From: Amphibalanus amphitrite
Taxonomy: Eukaryota; Arthropoda; Thecostraca; Balanomorpha; Balanidae
Reading direction: 5' to 3'
DNA: 64,000 bases
NCBI RefSeq assembly: GCF_019059575.1
Contig: NW_024881595.1
Location: forward strand, 992,001 to 1,056,000
This document shows, piece by piece, positions 33,954 through 46,419 of the stretch. Both the position numbers and the translations under genes were made by a program. Numbering within the stretch: the first letter of the stretch is position 1; the number at the start of each line of letters is the position of its first letter. The notes beneath the pieces are model-generated. The model had not been told where the DNA came from, did no database searches, and saw nothing but the letters and a program-made list of their open reading frames with translations.

Positions 33954-35596
33954 GTAAGTTCTATTGTATTTGATCCATTTTTGTCACCAGAATACCTACT
34001 AATTATTTTTCCCATGTTTTATTGATCATGATTAAATTTGTCTTCCATGTTGTCTAAATCTGGATTCTCGTAATTTTTATTAATTTCCGGCTGGGTAGTT
34101 GCCTAGCCTGCACTTGCTGTCTTTATTTAAATACACATTGTAATCTTAACATCATTCAAGTAAAAAATGTGGCTCATCATCAAGAGTATTTAGCATGGTT
34201 AGCATCAAAATCAGTTTTGTTCTGTCATTATATTGATGAGTGATATGAAATCAAAGGTAGGCAGCTGGTGGCTAAATCAGTGTTTTTTTTTTTGTTACTG
34301 CTTAAAGAGTTTTTTATCAGTTTTTTTCAGTTTGGGAAATGCTGTTTTAACAAGTTTTCTGTAAAAGTAACAGATTTATCAATGATATGGGATGTCAGAA
34401 TCAATTGGTTTTGACTTCATTCATTCATATCATGCATCTTTGGTAGGTAGGTTCCTACCCTGCCTGGCCAGGAAGGTACCTACCTATTGCAAGGATCTCA
34501 GACTTGGCTTCTGTTCAGATGTACAATTGGGTCCAGCTGAATAGTTTGGTAGTTCCATTGTTAGTAGCACTAGTCCGATTAGATGTGTCATTCATCATTG
34601 CACTATTTAGCAATGGTTAGGACTTGGAACAATATCCAGGGTAATAAAGTATCCACCTGACACATCAATCCTCATCCTCATTGTGCTCACCTTGGTGGGC
34701 TGTGCCTAGAGGACATCTGCTGACCATGTGTTTGTCCTGTTTCACAGGGCTGTACTGGAGGATCCACATGATGGACCTCTACTCCTCCATCCCCATCTTC
34801 CTCATCATCACACTGGCCTCAACCTACCTGGTGGCCATGGCATACAAAAACACCAAGTTCATCTTGAAGCATAAGGTATGCATTGGCTGATCTTGCCAAG
34901 TGGACTTTAAATGTATTTCTCTGACTGTTGATGTCTTACTGATAATAAAGACCTTGGGGCCTGGCATCTAAATTCTGGCATGTGGGGACTTGTTTTTTCT
35001 TGAGGTGGTTTGAATGCAAAGAAAAGCATTTATTTTATTTCATTTGGTTTGAATGCAAATAAAAACATTATTTTATTTCATTTTTCTTTGCATCAGTATT
35101 TTAGTTTGTGACATTGTGTTACGGATTAGACAATGATTGGGCATTTACCTTGTGCTGTAACTAATTCTGCCTTGTGTTTAGAAAGTTGCCTTAGTATTTT
35201 CCAATGTATCTGTAGTCTGAGATGTGTCATTTATGGAACTCATTGCCGCTAGCGGAGACTACCGGTGTGGCGCCGCTGACCGCTGCCGTCCCCGGTGCTC
35301 CGCAGATCGCCGTGAAACGCGAGGAGGCCGTCACTCGGGAGATGCAGAAGAAGCTGGCCGAGGACAAGAAGATGAGCAAGAAGGAGAAGGACGAGCGCAC
35401 GCTGTGGAAGAAGAACGAGGTGGCCGACTACGAGGCCACCACCTTCTCAATCTTCTACAACAACGCCCTCTTCCTGGCCATCGTCATCGTGGCCTCGTTC
35501 TACGTGCTGCGCTCGTTCGCGCCCACCTTTAACTATGTGCTCTCGGTGGGCTCGGGGGCCGGCCTGCTATGGCTGTTCTCCACGGGCACCAAGTAG
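33818..35596 (+). CDS. SSR3: SSR3, translocon-associated protein subunit gamma
   Basis: Exons 33818-33953, 34748-34875 and 35306-35596 splice in phase to 555 nt, 184 residues plus TAG (I recall 185 for the human protein). TRAP gamma is a four-helix ER membrane subunit of the complex that sits beside the Sec61 channel and helps nascent chains enter. Visible features: conserved N-terminus [20 protein letters not shown]; membrane segments near residues 33-52, 55-76, 136-158 and 163-180; and a charged cytosolic loop with [20 protein letters not shown] followed by [17 protein letters not shown]. The start ATG has A at -3. Introns are GT-AG. The identification rests on near-complete colinearity with the family. 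Confidence 0.96.
34748..34875 (+). CDS. SSR3: SSR3 exon 2
   Basis: Acceptor TTTCACAG ends at 34747, donor GTATGC at 34876. Encodes [20 protein letters not shown] and [14 protein letters not shown]. Confidence 0.95.
35306..35596 (+). CDS. SSR3: SSR3 exon 3
   Basis: Acceptor CTCCGCAG ends at 35305. Encodes [20 protein letters not shown] through LFSTGTK and TAG (35594-35596). Confidence 0.95.
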   Translation: MAVKREEAVTREMQKKLAEDKKMSKKEKDERTLWKKNEVADYEATTFSIFYNNALFLAIVIVASFYVLRSFAPTFNYVLSVGSGAGLLWLFSTGTK

Positions 35597-35781
35597 GCGG
35601 CCGGTACTCTCTGGCGGGCCGCTCGGCCGGCCGTAGCGGGTGGGGAGGGAAGGTGGCGCCAGTGTGCCGAGAGCTGGCGCGGCGGAGCGCGGATGAGCTC
35701 AGCGCGCTCATTGACCGTGTGTGTTGTGTCACCCAGATGACTATTCCGTTCGTTTTTATTTCCGGGAGATTGTGGGAAGGT

Positions 35782-35787
35782 AATAAA
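35782..35787 (+). terminator. SSR3 poly(A) signal AATAAA
   Basis: Canonical AATAAA about 185 bp after the SSR3 stop, followed by a T-rich stretch. Confidence 0.65.
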
Positions 35788-36329
35788 CTGTACCTATTTA
35801 TACGTCAAGCGTTTAGCACAAACATTCCTTCGAATATTCAGATTTATTTGCTCAACGTGCGATAAAGAATTTCGCCGTTCAGCAGTATACCCTTCAGTCC
35901 TATCGTTTTTTTTTCGTTTTTTTTTTGCAACGTGTCCCGCGGGCTCCAGCAGATGTCACTAAACAGAAGGTGAAGGCCGGGCTCACTGTTCAGTCGACCT
36001 AGGATGCTAGCAACATCGCGAAACGCTTGGTACTAGTATTAATCTGCGCTCCAATGTGGTTTTTGTCTCTAGTTATTGCATTGTGATTGGTCGATGGGGC
36101 AAGTTACACCACAATGGGGCTACAACACGCATACCTTTCCTTTTAGCGTAACCTATGTGTAGTTCTAAAAAGATAAAGAAGGTTCCATATTTAGCGTAGA
36201 TGGCAGTCGGAGCTGAGCTGAGATGAGACTGGACTTCAGCAACGAGTCGACCACCGTCCACCCGGAATCCCGGGGACAGTACATACAACTGGCTATAGGT
36301 TTACGGACTAATGGGCTGATTGACCTTAA

Positions 36330-37530
36330 CCCGCGCCCTGCTGGGGGGGGGGGGGGTGTTTGAACACCCCCCCCCCTTGTGGTTTTTCGCGAATATCTCA
36401 AAAACGGCGGCGCGGAGCGCCGCCGTTTTTGGCACACCTTATCATACATCAATTCTACACATGTTGTAAAATTTTCAGACCAAGGTCATTCAAGGTCAGG
36501 TCACCAGGTCACTTGAAGTGACCTCACCTCATAAAAAGTTTCAATGTCTGTCATAGCCACACCGAGTGACCGATCGCTTTGAAACTTTCAGCGATTGCTA
36601 AGAGCAATAGCATGTACAAAACGTATATCTCAGAATTTTGATATCGATGACCTAAGGTCAGGTCAATTTTGCGACCTCCCCATTATAAGTCAATGGGAGA
36701 AAATTGAAATGCGCCTCTTTTGGACGAAAGACATTATAAACACTCCCAAACACCGAATTACAAGTGGTTTAGACACACTGAACATGAAAATGGTGTCCGT
36801 GACCCTTGTTTATGCCCTGAGGTCATCTTAGGTCACGAATGGTATCTAACAGTTTTTCGCAAATAACTTTTGATAGAGGCATGCTAGAGCGATGAAAACG
36901 CCTTAGATGTGTTCAGCTCGACGATACGGATCGACTGATATGCAACATGACCCTTTCCGGTCAGGTCATGACCTTGACCTGAGGTCAAATTTTCAAGTTG
37001 ACCTTTCAAGGTCAAGTTATAGTTCATTCGATGCGTCTTGACGAGAGGAACACGATGCCGGTAAAAGTAAGCTCGTACAGGGCTTGGGTCAAAAGTTATT
37101 GTAGAAAAACTGTTTCCGAAAAAATCGGCTATTTTTGCAGTTTTTGCCCCCTGCAGGCAAAACCGTTGACGTTAGGTCAAATCTGAGGGAATTGCTCAGA
37201 AAGGGCGTTAATAGGGCTATCGAATGCGCTTTTCCGCGGCGCTGTAGCTCTATTGGTTCCCGAGTTATGCGTTGGCTTCTTGGAAATTGTCGACATTCGA
37301 CCTGGAAATCGGCGAAATTTTGCCTTCAATGACCTCTGGTGACCTGACCTTTGACCTGACCAAAAAATTGACTGAAGTGATTTCGTCATTATTTTTGACG
37401 CTCTTTCGAACGCCGCCTTCCGCGTATCGCTACGTGGCCCAGGAGCTGAGTTACAAGGGGGGGGGGTGTTCAAACACCCCCCCCCCCCCCAGCAGGGCGT
37501 GGAAATCCAGGACCCCCAGCCGGGCGCGGG
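36330..37530 (-). mobile_element. TTAA-flanked element, copy 2 (inverted)
   Basis: 1201 bp between TTAA at 36326-36329 and 37531-37534. It is nearly identical to 10909-12097 in reverse orientation: the doubled CGCCCTGCTGGG motif is now at the right end, and the G-run/TGTTTGAACA hairpins are at both ends. Differences are scattered substitutions and homopolymer length. It is non-coding; open frames across it are mirrored in the other copy. Confidence 0.87.
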
Positions 37531-37735
37531 TTAATGGCCTTATTGAAATTGGTATGCATGGTTTACAAGCTTAGAGCCTAGACTGTTGCATGGCTGTGTG
37601 GTGGACAGTAAGGAGCCGTTAGTCCGAAATGGACGTGTTATGCACTTTTTCACACATTTTTTTCTCGCTTTAAGCTTCAACCCGATCACTCCGTCCCGTT
37701 GGTGTAGCTGTGGCGAGCATTTTAATTCTTGTGGA

Positions 37736-37850
37736 TGTTAGGTCACCTGACGTGACCTGGTGACCTGGCCTTGAATGACCGGGATCTGAAAGTTTCACAA
37801 CACCTGCAGAAGTTGTTTCGTGGAGTGTGTTCACGATGGTAGCTAAGCTA
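37736..37850 (+). repeat. diverged fragment of the TTAA element family
   Basis: The stretch from TAGGTCACCTGACG through GACCTGGTGACCTGGCC and GAAAGTTTCACAACA aligns by eye with 11910-12000 of copy 1, with many substitutions. No termini are present. Confidence 0.55.
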
Positions 37851-38413
37851 TAGGTATATAATTGCTCAACGACCCAGCCAGGTTATCCACCCGACGCAGA
37901 GCGGCCTAGGAGGGCGCTTCTCGGGCGTTCGGCAGCCCCGAATCCCCTGCTGATGCCATAAACATCTGTAAGGTAAACCTGGCCGAACACAGCATGTGGC
38001 AACGGTGCCTGCCAAAGGTGCGCGAGATAGCGAGACTGGTGTCAACGGACAGTATGTATTCCCCATAACAAACTCGAGTAACTGACAAGCGCTGTCCGGC
38101 GTCCCAATATTTTCGATGAAGCACTCAGCGCGGCGGGTGCTTCCGGTGACCTTCAGCCGAACTGCCAAAAACACCGCCGGTCGGCGGCGTCCAGGTGTCG
38201 CGGGTGACGTCACTGGCCGCCGTCCTACAGGTGGAATAATTCGGGACTCGGAATATAACTGAGCGGACTGGTGATAACTCCTCAGCAGTCTGTAGAAATG
38301 TCCGCTAACGATGGCGGAGTACCTAAATCGTTATTCAGTCGAACTGACTTACCGTGAATGCCTGCAGCCCTGAACCGTCTGTCTCTATAGCCTGAGGGAT
38401 AATTCAGCAGGCT
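37851..38413. other. non-coding, no feature recognised
   Basis: Moderately GC-rich between 37870 and 38220 with open frames on the minus strand, none recognised. Confidence 0.35.
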
Positions 38414-38421
38414 AAGCTAAG

Positions 38422-38722
38422 CAGGGCTGCGGAGTCGGAGTCGGAGTCGGAGTCGGAGTCGGTCGGAGTCGACAGTTGTGACCGGAGTCGGAGTCGGAGT
38501 CGGAGTCGATTTTAGAAACCCGAGCCGGAGTCGGAGTCGGAGTCACCGAAAATCTGTCGACTCCGCAGCCCTGCTAGGTCTGCGGAGTCGGAGTCGGGAG
38601 TTGGAGTCGGTCGGAGTCGACAATTCTGCCCGGAGTCGGAGTCGGAGTCGGAGCTGGTTTTTGAAAGCCGGAGTCGGAGTCGGAGTCGGAGTCGCCGAAA
38701 ATCCATCGACTCCGCAGCCCTG
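38422..38722. mobile_element. 301-bp hAT-type MITE with GGAGTC repeats
   Basis: The ends CAGGGCTGCGGAGTCG and CGACTCCGCAGCCCTG are inverted repeats, and an 8-bp direct repeat AAGCTAAG flanks the element (38414-38421 and 38723-38730). An 8-bp duplication and CAG ends are hAT hallmarks. The interior is (GGAGTC)n in two halves, separated by an internal copy of the right end (38554-38571), so it looks like a dimer of a shorter unit. Confidence 0.82.
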
Positions 38723-38779
38723 AAGCTAAGTAACTTGTCGTGAATCTTCACACGAACAATAATTCCATTAGTTGTGACC

Positions 38780-39110
38780 CCTCCCACACCATCAAACGTG
38801 ACCTCTGACCCGGCCGGAGGCGGTGCCGGCCGGTCGTGTAGGGAGCCTCACACCTCCCCCGTCAGCTGGGTCTAGCAGCCGGCCCGGCGGACCGACCCCG
38901 CACCTGGCAGGGCCGCGGAGTCCGGCCGGCCGACCGGCCAGTCCGACCCAAGGCGCCGTGTGGTGAGGTGCCGCGATATGTGGTACAGAGAGGGAACCCA
39001 CCGGGGCGGGTCATGGTGGTGGTGAGGGAGGAGTGAGGGAGGAGCAGGGGAAGAGGTGGTTGGTGAAGTGCAAGAAGTGGAGACTAGCAGAAACATGAGG
39101 ACGTTTCCGG
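38780..39110 (+). other. GC-rich block with possible small first exon
   Basis: A GC-rich stretch ends in A-rich AGCAGAAAC, then ATG AGG ACG TTT CCG (39095-39109) and donor GTGAGC. It has the look of a promoter plus short first exon. If joined to 50458 it would give an in-frame signal-peptide start, as does 48344-48355, so it could be an alternative nord/NDNF first exon. Without transcript evidence this is only a candidate. Confidence 0.25.
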
Positions 39111-39702
39111 TGAGCATTATTCGTGACCGACATAAAGTTAAACTCTCTGGTGCTATAACTATAAAGAACGCTGGTAATTTTCACTTTTTAGACGTTCATC
39201 TTTTTTGCCCATTCATGCGATATCTTTTATAAGAACGTTATTCCTTCTTGGATAACTCGTATGATGCCTTAATTTGAAATGGTGCTTGTTATTGCAGATT
39301 TAGGTAACTTTTAAGTCATAGATGACGTTTCGTTTTCGTTCGTTTTCGTCATTAGCTCTCGATCAATATGAGTCATAGAGTTAGAAATGCACTAATGCTC
39401 GTTGTACGAAAACGAAAATGTTCGTTAATTGCTGTTTCAAATGACATGCAATACGAGGTCTTACGGCCTGACCTGAGTTGAGCTCATCTGCTCCTAACTT
39501 TTCGAGGCGAAGGTCATCATTCACTTCCCGAGCGTTCGCATCTGAAAGCACATCAAGATTCAACTAATTAAGCTTTTAGTAGTAAATCGACTAACGTCAT
39601 TGTACGCACCACATGTTGCGCCTTTTCGTGCAGATTTGCCACATCAGTATAACGTCATAACACGATTGAAATCCAAAATATACGGATCAGCAATCAAATA
39701 TA

Positions 39703-39795
39703 TATTAAACCGCGAGTAGGTAGAACAAATCTTTTAAACGTCGAGCCGATAGGCGAGACGTTTAAAAGGTTTTTCTACCTACGAGCGGTTTAATA
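39703..39795. repeat. 93-bp hairpin
   Basis: Outer arm TATTAAACCGC...TAGGTAGAA pairs with TTCTACCTA...GCGGTTTAATA, and inner arm CTTTTAAACGTC pairs with GACGTTTAAAAG. It is likely a tiny foldback MITE. Confidence 0.6.
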
Positions 39796-40899
39796 ATTTT
39801 ATCCCGTACCGCCTATATCTTTCGGGAGCTTAAAGGTAAAAAAATAAATTTTATGTAAAAATACGACATATTTTAGCAAGCCAGAGACAACGAGAAGCAG
39901 AGACAGATGAAGCTTTGAAAAACGGTCCAAACAATGTGATCGGTCTGAAATTGACAGGTACATTGAAGATGAAGTCCAAAATAGAAATAAAAAGAAAAGG
40001 AAAATGATGTTTCATTGCGTTTCCCTGCGCATACCTACTGGTGAAAATAACGAGACGGTAAAATGGCAGACATGTCTACTAGACGTTTAACAGTTTGTTA
40101 ATCGTCACTATAACAAATAGACATTTAATAGACATTTAGCAAATCAGTTAAACGACATCTGATAATTTTCTCTCTTTGCACGTGAAGCAATTGTAAACAC
40201 TGTTTACAGTGCGGGATAATAGAGACTTACGTGTGGGGATTTAATTATACGGTGACGTTTGGTCGGTTAATGCGTTTTTTTCCAAAGGACAGATAAAAAT
40301 GATTTGTCCATCAAGGCGTTGTTAATTGAACATCTTTTAATCATTCCTCAAAAAGTCGAAAATCTGCAATTCGATGAAGTATTTAGGTTTAACACAAAAG
40401 TTTAAGGGGAAATTAATTTTCAGTTAATAAGCAAGATGCTGTTTTGTAAGATGGACAATCATTTATATATCTAACGGACTAACGGTACATGCCTGGGCCC
40501 CAATAAGAGAAGCTGACGTTGCGTGCGAACGTTTCAAATTGGATGCTGCGGTGCGGCTTCCCGAGCTAACGCACTCCGCACTCCGCAGTGAGGTGCGCGC
40601 TATAATCCGGCGAGGAATGCTGATATATTCCCGTGTCGTGTTTGAGTGGTTGTTAGCCCGTTCTGAGGTGTCCAGGCGGAGGGATTGCTTGTCATTTGTA
40701 GGTAAAACACGCTAGGTAAAATGGCGGCACACACATTACATAGTGGAAAACACCGTACGAGTGTCAAGCAACAAGGGGCTCCCAGATTCAGAAATCTTTA
40801 AACGGACATGCTTCCTCATTGCTTTGAAACTTCAAAGACTTGGTACGCTTTATTTTGGGGCACCTATCCATGCTTCTATCCTCAGGATACTGAAATCCT

Positions 40900-41171
40900 T
40901 CTCCTCCACACCACAACCTCCCTCCGGGCTGGGCAGGCAACTTTATCTCATGCGGGCTGCTCCCTTGGAGCGGCACCGCTGCTCCCGAGGGAGCGCACCC
41001 CGTAGCCGGGTGCAGTGAGTGCCTTGGGGCTGGGTGGCCTGTCCTCTGGACGGGCTCAGCCCCGGCGACTCACTAGGGTGCCTGCCCAGACCAATGTCTC
41101 CCCCTAATTCCTATCATCTTTCCGGCTCTGCAATGGTCTTGTCGACCGAAAGGGCCTAACCCAACAAAACA
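40900..41171 (+). repeat. possible retroposon 3' end with (ACAAA)n tail
   Basis: A GC-rich segment ends in GACCGAAAGGGCCTAACC and then a short tail of CAAA units (41162-41171 and just beyond). The simple-repeat tail suggests a SINE or a truncated non-LTR element. No family could be named and the start is a guess. Confidence 0.3.
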
Positions 41172-42678
41172 AACAAACAAATATTTTGGGGCCGGTACGA
41201 CTGGAGGTATCTGCATTCTATAATAAATAAGTTGTTTATCGACTAACCTTTTTATACCTATTTCTATAGCGTTTTTATTGAAAAAGTTAAACAGGCTAGG
41301 GGGGATCTCAACAGTAAATTATTCTTTTCGATTTGAGCAATGTTTGGTCGTTGCATCATAAGGCTGGTCACATTTGACCGATAATGATTGAGCGTTTTAA
41401 TGTTTTCGATTTATAACAAACGTCGAATAGTCCTATACCAATCCTATATACAATATACACGTACACCAAAGCCTGGCCACATGCTCTGCTAGAATCATCT
41501 CCTTCTCAAAGAAACACAGTGTTTTAGCATAATGGATTCCGGAGCGGACGAGTGCTCGTCAGTGAGTTGATGGTGGGCCTACAGCTCCATTACTGGCCCG
41601 GGGAGCGCTCTGTGTCGGCACTGGTCTGTTGAATATGCAGCCGCTCCCGGCTGCCTGCCGACCGACAGCGGGCTCCCATTGGGAACATGACTGCCCTCGC
41701 TCAGCAGTGACTGGGAACCTCACGGTGGGGTGTCGACGCAGCAGGAGCACTTCGAGGGGCCGATGTGCCGCCACGAGCCCGTATTCATGCTAACAATTGG
41801 CCCTGACGCAATTGGAGCATATTGCGAGTCGATAGTCAGGGCAACGGAACCGTTTAAAGCTGGCGATACACGACACAAAATATCAGGTTTTCCTGCTGTC
41901 GGTGATTATTGCTCTTATCACTGATTTGAACCACACTGATAATACAGAATGGCTCATTTGTAGCCGTTTGTTTTTAGTATTAGCTGAAGCTTTACTTCCT
42001 CGAGGCTATTTTATCGTTTAACGAAAGGCAGTACCTATATACCTTTATTCTCTCTCGCTGATCGAAAACGGAAAATCCCAACGAAACAATAATGGCATTC
42101 ACTGAAACGTTAATCAACGACATACTTTGTGTCTCCACAGATAGACGGATAGACGTTTCTCGAGTAGACGTTTTTGAATAGACGTTCACGTGTTCTGGGC
42201 CAATACCTATCCAAGTGGCGGTAAAAAGTAAAGGAAACACCTAACATATGGACATTCCTGGCCGAAAACAAGTGACCAAAGAGACACGTACCCAAATTAA
42301 CTTGTTAAACCGGGAGTTAAAATGACACAAGTACCTAGAAATTGTTAAATTAAACGGCCTCCATATAAACCGTTAATGGTTGATGTCATCACTAAGGCAA
42401 CACGATTTGTTTCTTTGCCCGGTGGAACCACGGACACGGTGACTACAAATAGGTAGAACTGACTCGAGGCACAGCCCCATTCTTGATAATGCTGGTATAC
42501 GTGTCAATGTGTTACCAAACACTTAACAGGTGTGAGTTCAAATCTCTTACAAATACCTATAGAAGAAGGATCTTTCTCTATCTGTCTGCGGAGGCAGAAA
42601 GCAAGCTCTATGACAAGCTCGTAAAACATACGTACAGCATTAAAACCCGAGCCACCGCCGTTCACGGTACAAAGGAAA

Positions 42679-42846
42679 GGAGAAAGCACATGGCTTTCAT
42701 ATAAATAACACCCTCGGCAGTGCAGTGGGGTGATGCGTACCTCGGACAGAGGAGTACCGTGAGAAAAGGAGAAAGCATGTCTTTCATATAAATCATACCC
42801 TCGGCAGTGGGGTGATGCGTACCTCGGACAGAGGAGTACCGTGAGC
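42679..42846 (+). repeat. tandem duplication, about 89 bp
   Basis: Two copies begin GGAGAAAGCA at 42679 and 42768, share CTTTCATATAAAT and end GGACAGAGGAGTACCGTGAG. They differ by small indels. Confidence 0.7.
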
Positions 42847-43160
42847 TGGCGATTGGTGATCGTCATTCGTGAGAAAAGCGCCGCCAGCGTGACCCACTGC
42901 TTATCTGGAGTGTTTCGTTCGCAGTTTCTCCTTGGCTGACTGCTGAGCGGTTTCGATTGGATGAATCGGGGATGGACGTCATTGGGATTATAAGTTGCGT
43001 CACCTTTTCACGTCGTTTTGGAAGAAGAAAAGCCGCTTTCCAACCAAAACGCACACGAGATATAGGTAACTTGATGTGTTTAGATATGTTTGAGAAAAAA
43101 AAAGTTTGCTGATGCTTAAACTCATGCGCAATGGTATTTCACACCGTCTATAAGACAGTA

Positions 43161-43309
43161 GCGGCGGAACACCTTCAATCAAGGGGGGGGGGGGGCACTG
43201 ACGACTTTTGGTCCCATTCTTTCCATGCAACGCCCATAGGGCTAATGTTAAAATGCCAAAATCAAAGGGGGGGGGCACGGTGCCCCGGTACCCTCCCCGT
43301 TCCGCCGCC
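43161..43309 (+). repeat. 149-bp MITE, GCGGCGGAAC ends
   Basis: Ends GCGGCGGAAC and GTTCCGCCGCC are inverted. The interior has two G-runs and the core TTTCCATGCAACGCCCATAG. A near-identical inverted copy is at 52045-52194 and a distant relative at 4968-5131. Confidence 0.72.
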
Positions 43310-44795
43310 TATGGTCTAAGAAATAAACAGTGAACAGCGTTTCAAATTAATTGACCTCCGCAACCTTGCAAATTTTCCACTGAAAAGTGATAGGTTGTTT
43401 GAGTCAGGACTTAGCACTTCTTGACATTTGCCAATTTCGCAAGAGGGGTGGATGGTAAGCTGCAAGTTGGCATGGCTCGCGAACGTTATGTAACGGTGCA
43501 CAATATCGAAGCTGTTCTTTGTCTGCATGAATCAACCTTACCACGCGGATGTAGCGTCACTTAACCAGATTCGTCTCGAAATTTAGCCGATCACTATACA
43601 TAGACCGTTGTGTTTAGACAATACCCGACCTCGGCGGCATTTCGCAATTGTTGATTAAGCCACAGCGTGCACTGGACGCCGATGATTAATTGTGATTTAA
43701 ACGTCTCTGGGGGCGAGGCGTGATGATTTCCACAGACAATTTACATTAATCTTCCCGGCGAATACCCGTATTGGACGGGCGGCGATAATTGAAGGCACGG
43801 CGGCGGCACTGTGCCCTCCCCGAACCATTACCTTCCGGCAACAGTCAATTAGGCAGCTGCCAAACGTACAGCGCCGAGTCTTTGTGAGTCCACCTCCATA
43901 ATTCATGTTCTAAAATGGCGAGGTTTCTTTGAAGCCCAAATAACGTAACTTGGAATGCATTCGGTACGAGACCAAACGCGAACGCTGAACAGTCTACCGA
44001 GGGCAGTGCGAGATGTTAAAAGTGCAGTAAAAGCTGCAGGTGGCTGCATATTTTAGCCTAAATATGAAATGGTCACGGAAAACTGTATATTAGTCACTGA
44101 TTATGCATGGACCGACTCTCTTTCTGTACGGTTTCCTACGGGACATGCGTGCATTGTGCGACTATTGGGATGCATGAATTGCCCCCCGAGCTGCTTACCA
44201 TTAACACTAACGTCATTCAAGACCTACAGCGAGCCTGTAGGTCTTCTCCTTTCCTTCTCCTATCCCCATCCTTTGCCGGTGGGTTGGCCCGTCTCATCCC
44301 GTGGCCGGCACCCTAGTCTGAGCGGTGGCCCACACCGCAGCCCGGCCCGCCGCGGTCGCAGAATAGCACTGTCACGGTCCCAGAATGCCTGTCAGTTGTC
44401 GCAGTGATAAAATGCCCCTACGGTTGCCCGAGAATGTGCTACGCCTTTGCTGCACATCTGTCATTCTATGCCAGCAATGTCTCTCCTGCTTAGAAAGTGC
44501 CGACGCGTCTGACGCATTGGCGCCCCTATCCTCCCCGTCTGAGTCTCGTAGTCTGTCCCATGACCTATACCTGGCGGCCTGTCCCCGACGCAGGGGGGCC
44601 ACAGACGCCCCCTGTCCCGCCCGCTGGGTCAGCCGATCACCAAGCCACTGCGTCAATGTTCTGTCGCCGACTGTCGTCATGTGCGGACCGATCGGTCAAC
44701 TAGTCCTGGGACTGGGACACCTTCCAGGTCGAGATACTCGAAACTGTCAGCTTCAGTCAACTTAAAATACAAACAAACGTGCAGTGTGCCGACTG

Positions 44796-44849
44796 CCGAA
44801 TTGCTATTGATGCCGGTCCCAAGAGAGACGGGCATCAATAGCAATTCGG
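44796..44849. repeat. 19-bp perfect hairpin
   Basis: CCGAATTGCTATTGATGCC (44796-44814) pairs with its exact reverse complement at 44831-44849 across a 16-base loop. Confidence 0.8.
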
Positions 44850-46419
44850 ATAAATATGTTATCCTAAATATGTAAAAGCCTTTTAAGATATGTGCCCTGT
44901 TAAATCATAACCCCAACAGTAACACTTGAATAGCAGCCTGGACATGCCTCATTGGTTAACAACAATTTGTAAGGCATTCGGATTAAATAACTGCAGAAAG
45001 ACTGGCTGTTTTCTGCTCGAGCACGCCGGTGCCAATGCTCCCTCCCAGCTGGCTCCATGGTGCGCTCTCCGGCCTCGGCCGCGGCTCGATCGGGCGTTAT
45101 CAATCGCCGGTGGTGCCCTGGGCGGCACCCCGATCCGCGAGGCGGCTGCTCTGATGGCGCTTTATAGTGCTGCAGACGGGCCGACGCCCAGCTCCAGAGT
45201 CGGCCGGCGCCCACACCGGCATGTGAACACTGAGCACTGAGCACTGCCAGCAGCTCGCACCGCGCCGCTTGGCAGGACGAGAGACGCACGCGCTGGGGTC
45301 GAGAGATGGAGGGAGGGGAGGGGATAAAGCCCGGAATACACAAGCAGGCGGCAGTATACCCGAGAAATCGGAACGTCGTCAGGGCGGTTTAGACGGGCAG
45401 ATTATGGCAGATTATATACCATCCCATGCTAATCCGAGACTAAATAAGCGATGCGGCTGTCGGCATATACGCCACTCCCATGGGCTTCAAGCGAGGGCAA
45501 GACGCTAATAGCGGGTGCTGTTACCGAACATGGGAGTTGTAGCTTACGTGCTTTCATGGCATGGTAAGATTGCCATCATAAAGTACCCACAGGCTGGGTG
45601 TAGTACGATTACTAATAATAATATCCTGCTTTTTGACATGAGTATTATCCACTGGCGGTCGCAGGGGGGGGCCACGGGGGCCATGGCCCCCCCTTTGGTG
45701 CTGAAAGGTGGGGCCATACTATCTCTTGGCCCCACCTTTCAGATCGAACAAAAGTCCTAGAAAAGCTTTTCGTATGTTTCATTTTCTTTCTTGCGTCATC
45801 AAAGGACGTAAATTTCACTCATGAGTGGGCTCAGTTTCGCATTCTGTCAATTTGGCGGTCAGCGTCGCTGGCACCGGTTCACGAGTATGGCCGGATCTTA
45901 TATGGAATATCAGCGTGGGTTTACTTAAGGCTCTCGTAGGCCCAGCATTCAGCAATGGCTGGCATGAGACCCTCTTCGGCAGTGGCGGGTGGGCCCTGCT
46001 AAAGGAGATTGGCTCCAAGACACTAAAGTAAGACCTCAAGGGTTGGTGCTGTGCACCTCAGAAACCCGGTGGTGATGCCGTATGCCGGATTGGTTTCTTA
46101 AGGATTTGCGTGGGACCTTCGGGGCCTGCCTGCATAGAGTTTGCATGAGCTAGTATGTAATCTCAGAGGCATGTGTGTAATGTGTACACAGTGGCGGTCG
46201 CGGGGGGCCGGGGGGGGGGGCATCAGGGCCATGCCCCCAAAGGTCAATAAAGGGGGCCATCATATCATTTGACCCCCCCCCCCCTCAAACAACCAATGGG
46301 CCCCCGTATAGGTGTATGGGGCCCTGGCAATTATTCGATCGTCACGAGGCTAAAAAAAAAACCACGCCAAGCTATTAATATAGCTCCCACGCCGGTCTTT
46401 GAGCGTCCTACACTGACCT

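Larger units (their letters stand above)
39110..45641. other. gene-poor stretch
   Basis: No supported gene. It contains hairpins at 39703-39795 and 44796-44849, a possible retroposon tail near 40900-41171, a tandem duplication at 42679-42846 and a MITE at 43161-43309. The remainder is AT-rich with scattered GC-rich patches (41560-41740, 44180-44680, 45010-45310) in which no exon could be assigned. Confidence 0.4.

Noticed and set aside
37866-38213. 115-codon minus-strand open frame
   Set aside because: No recognisable motif, and the surrounding DNA contains a transposon fragment.
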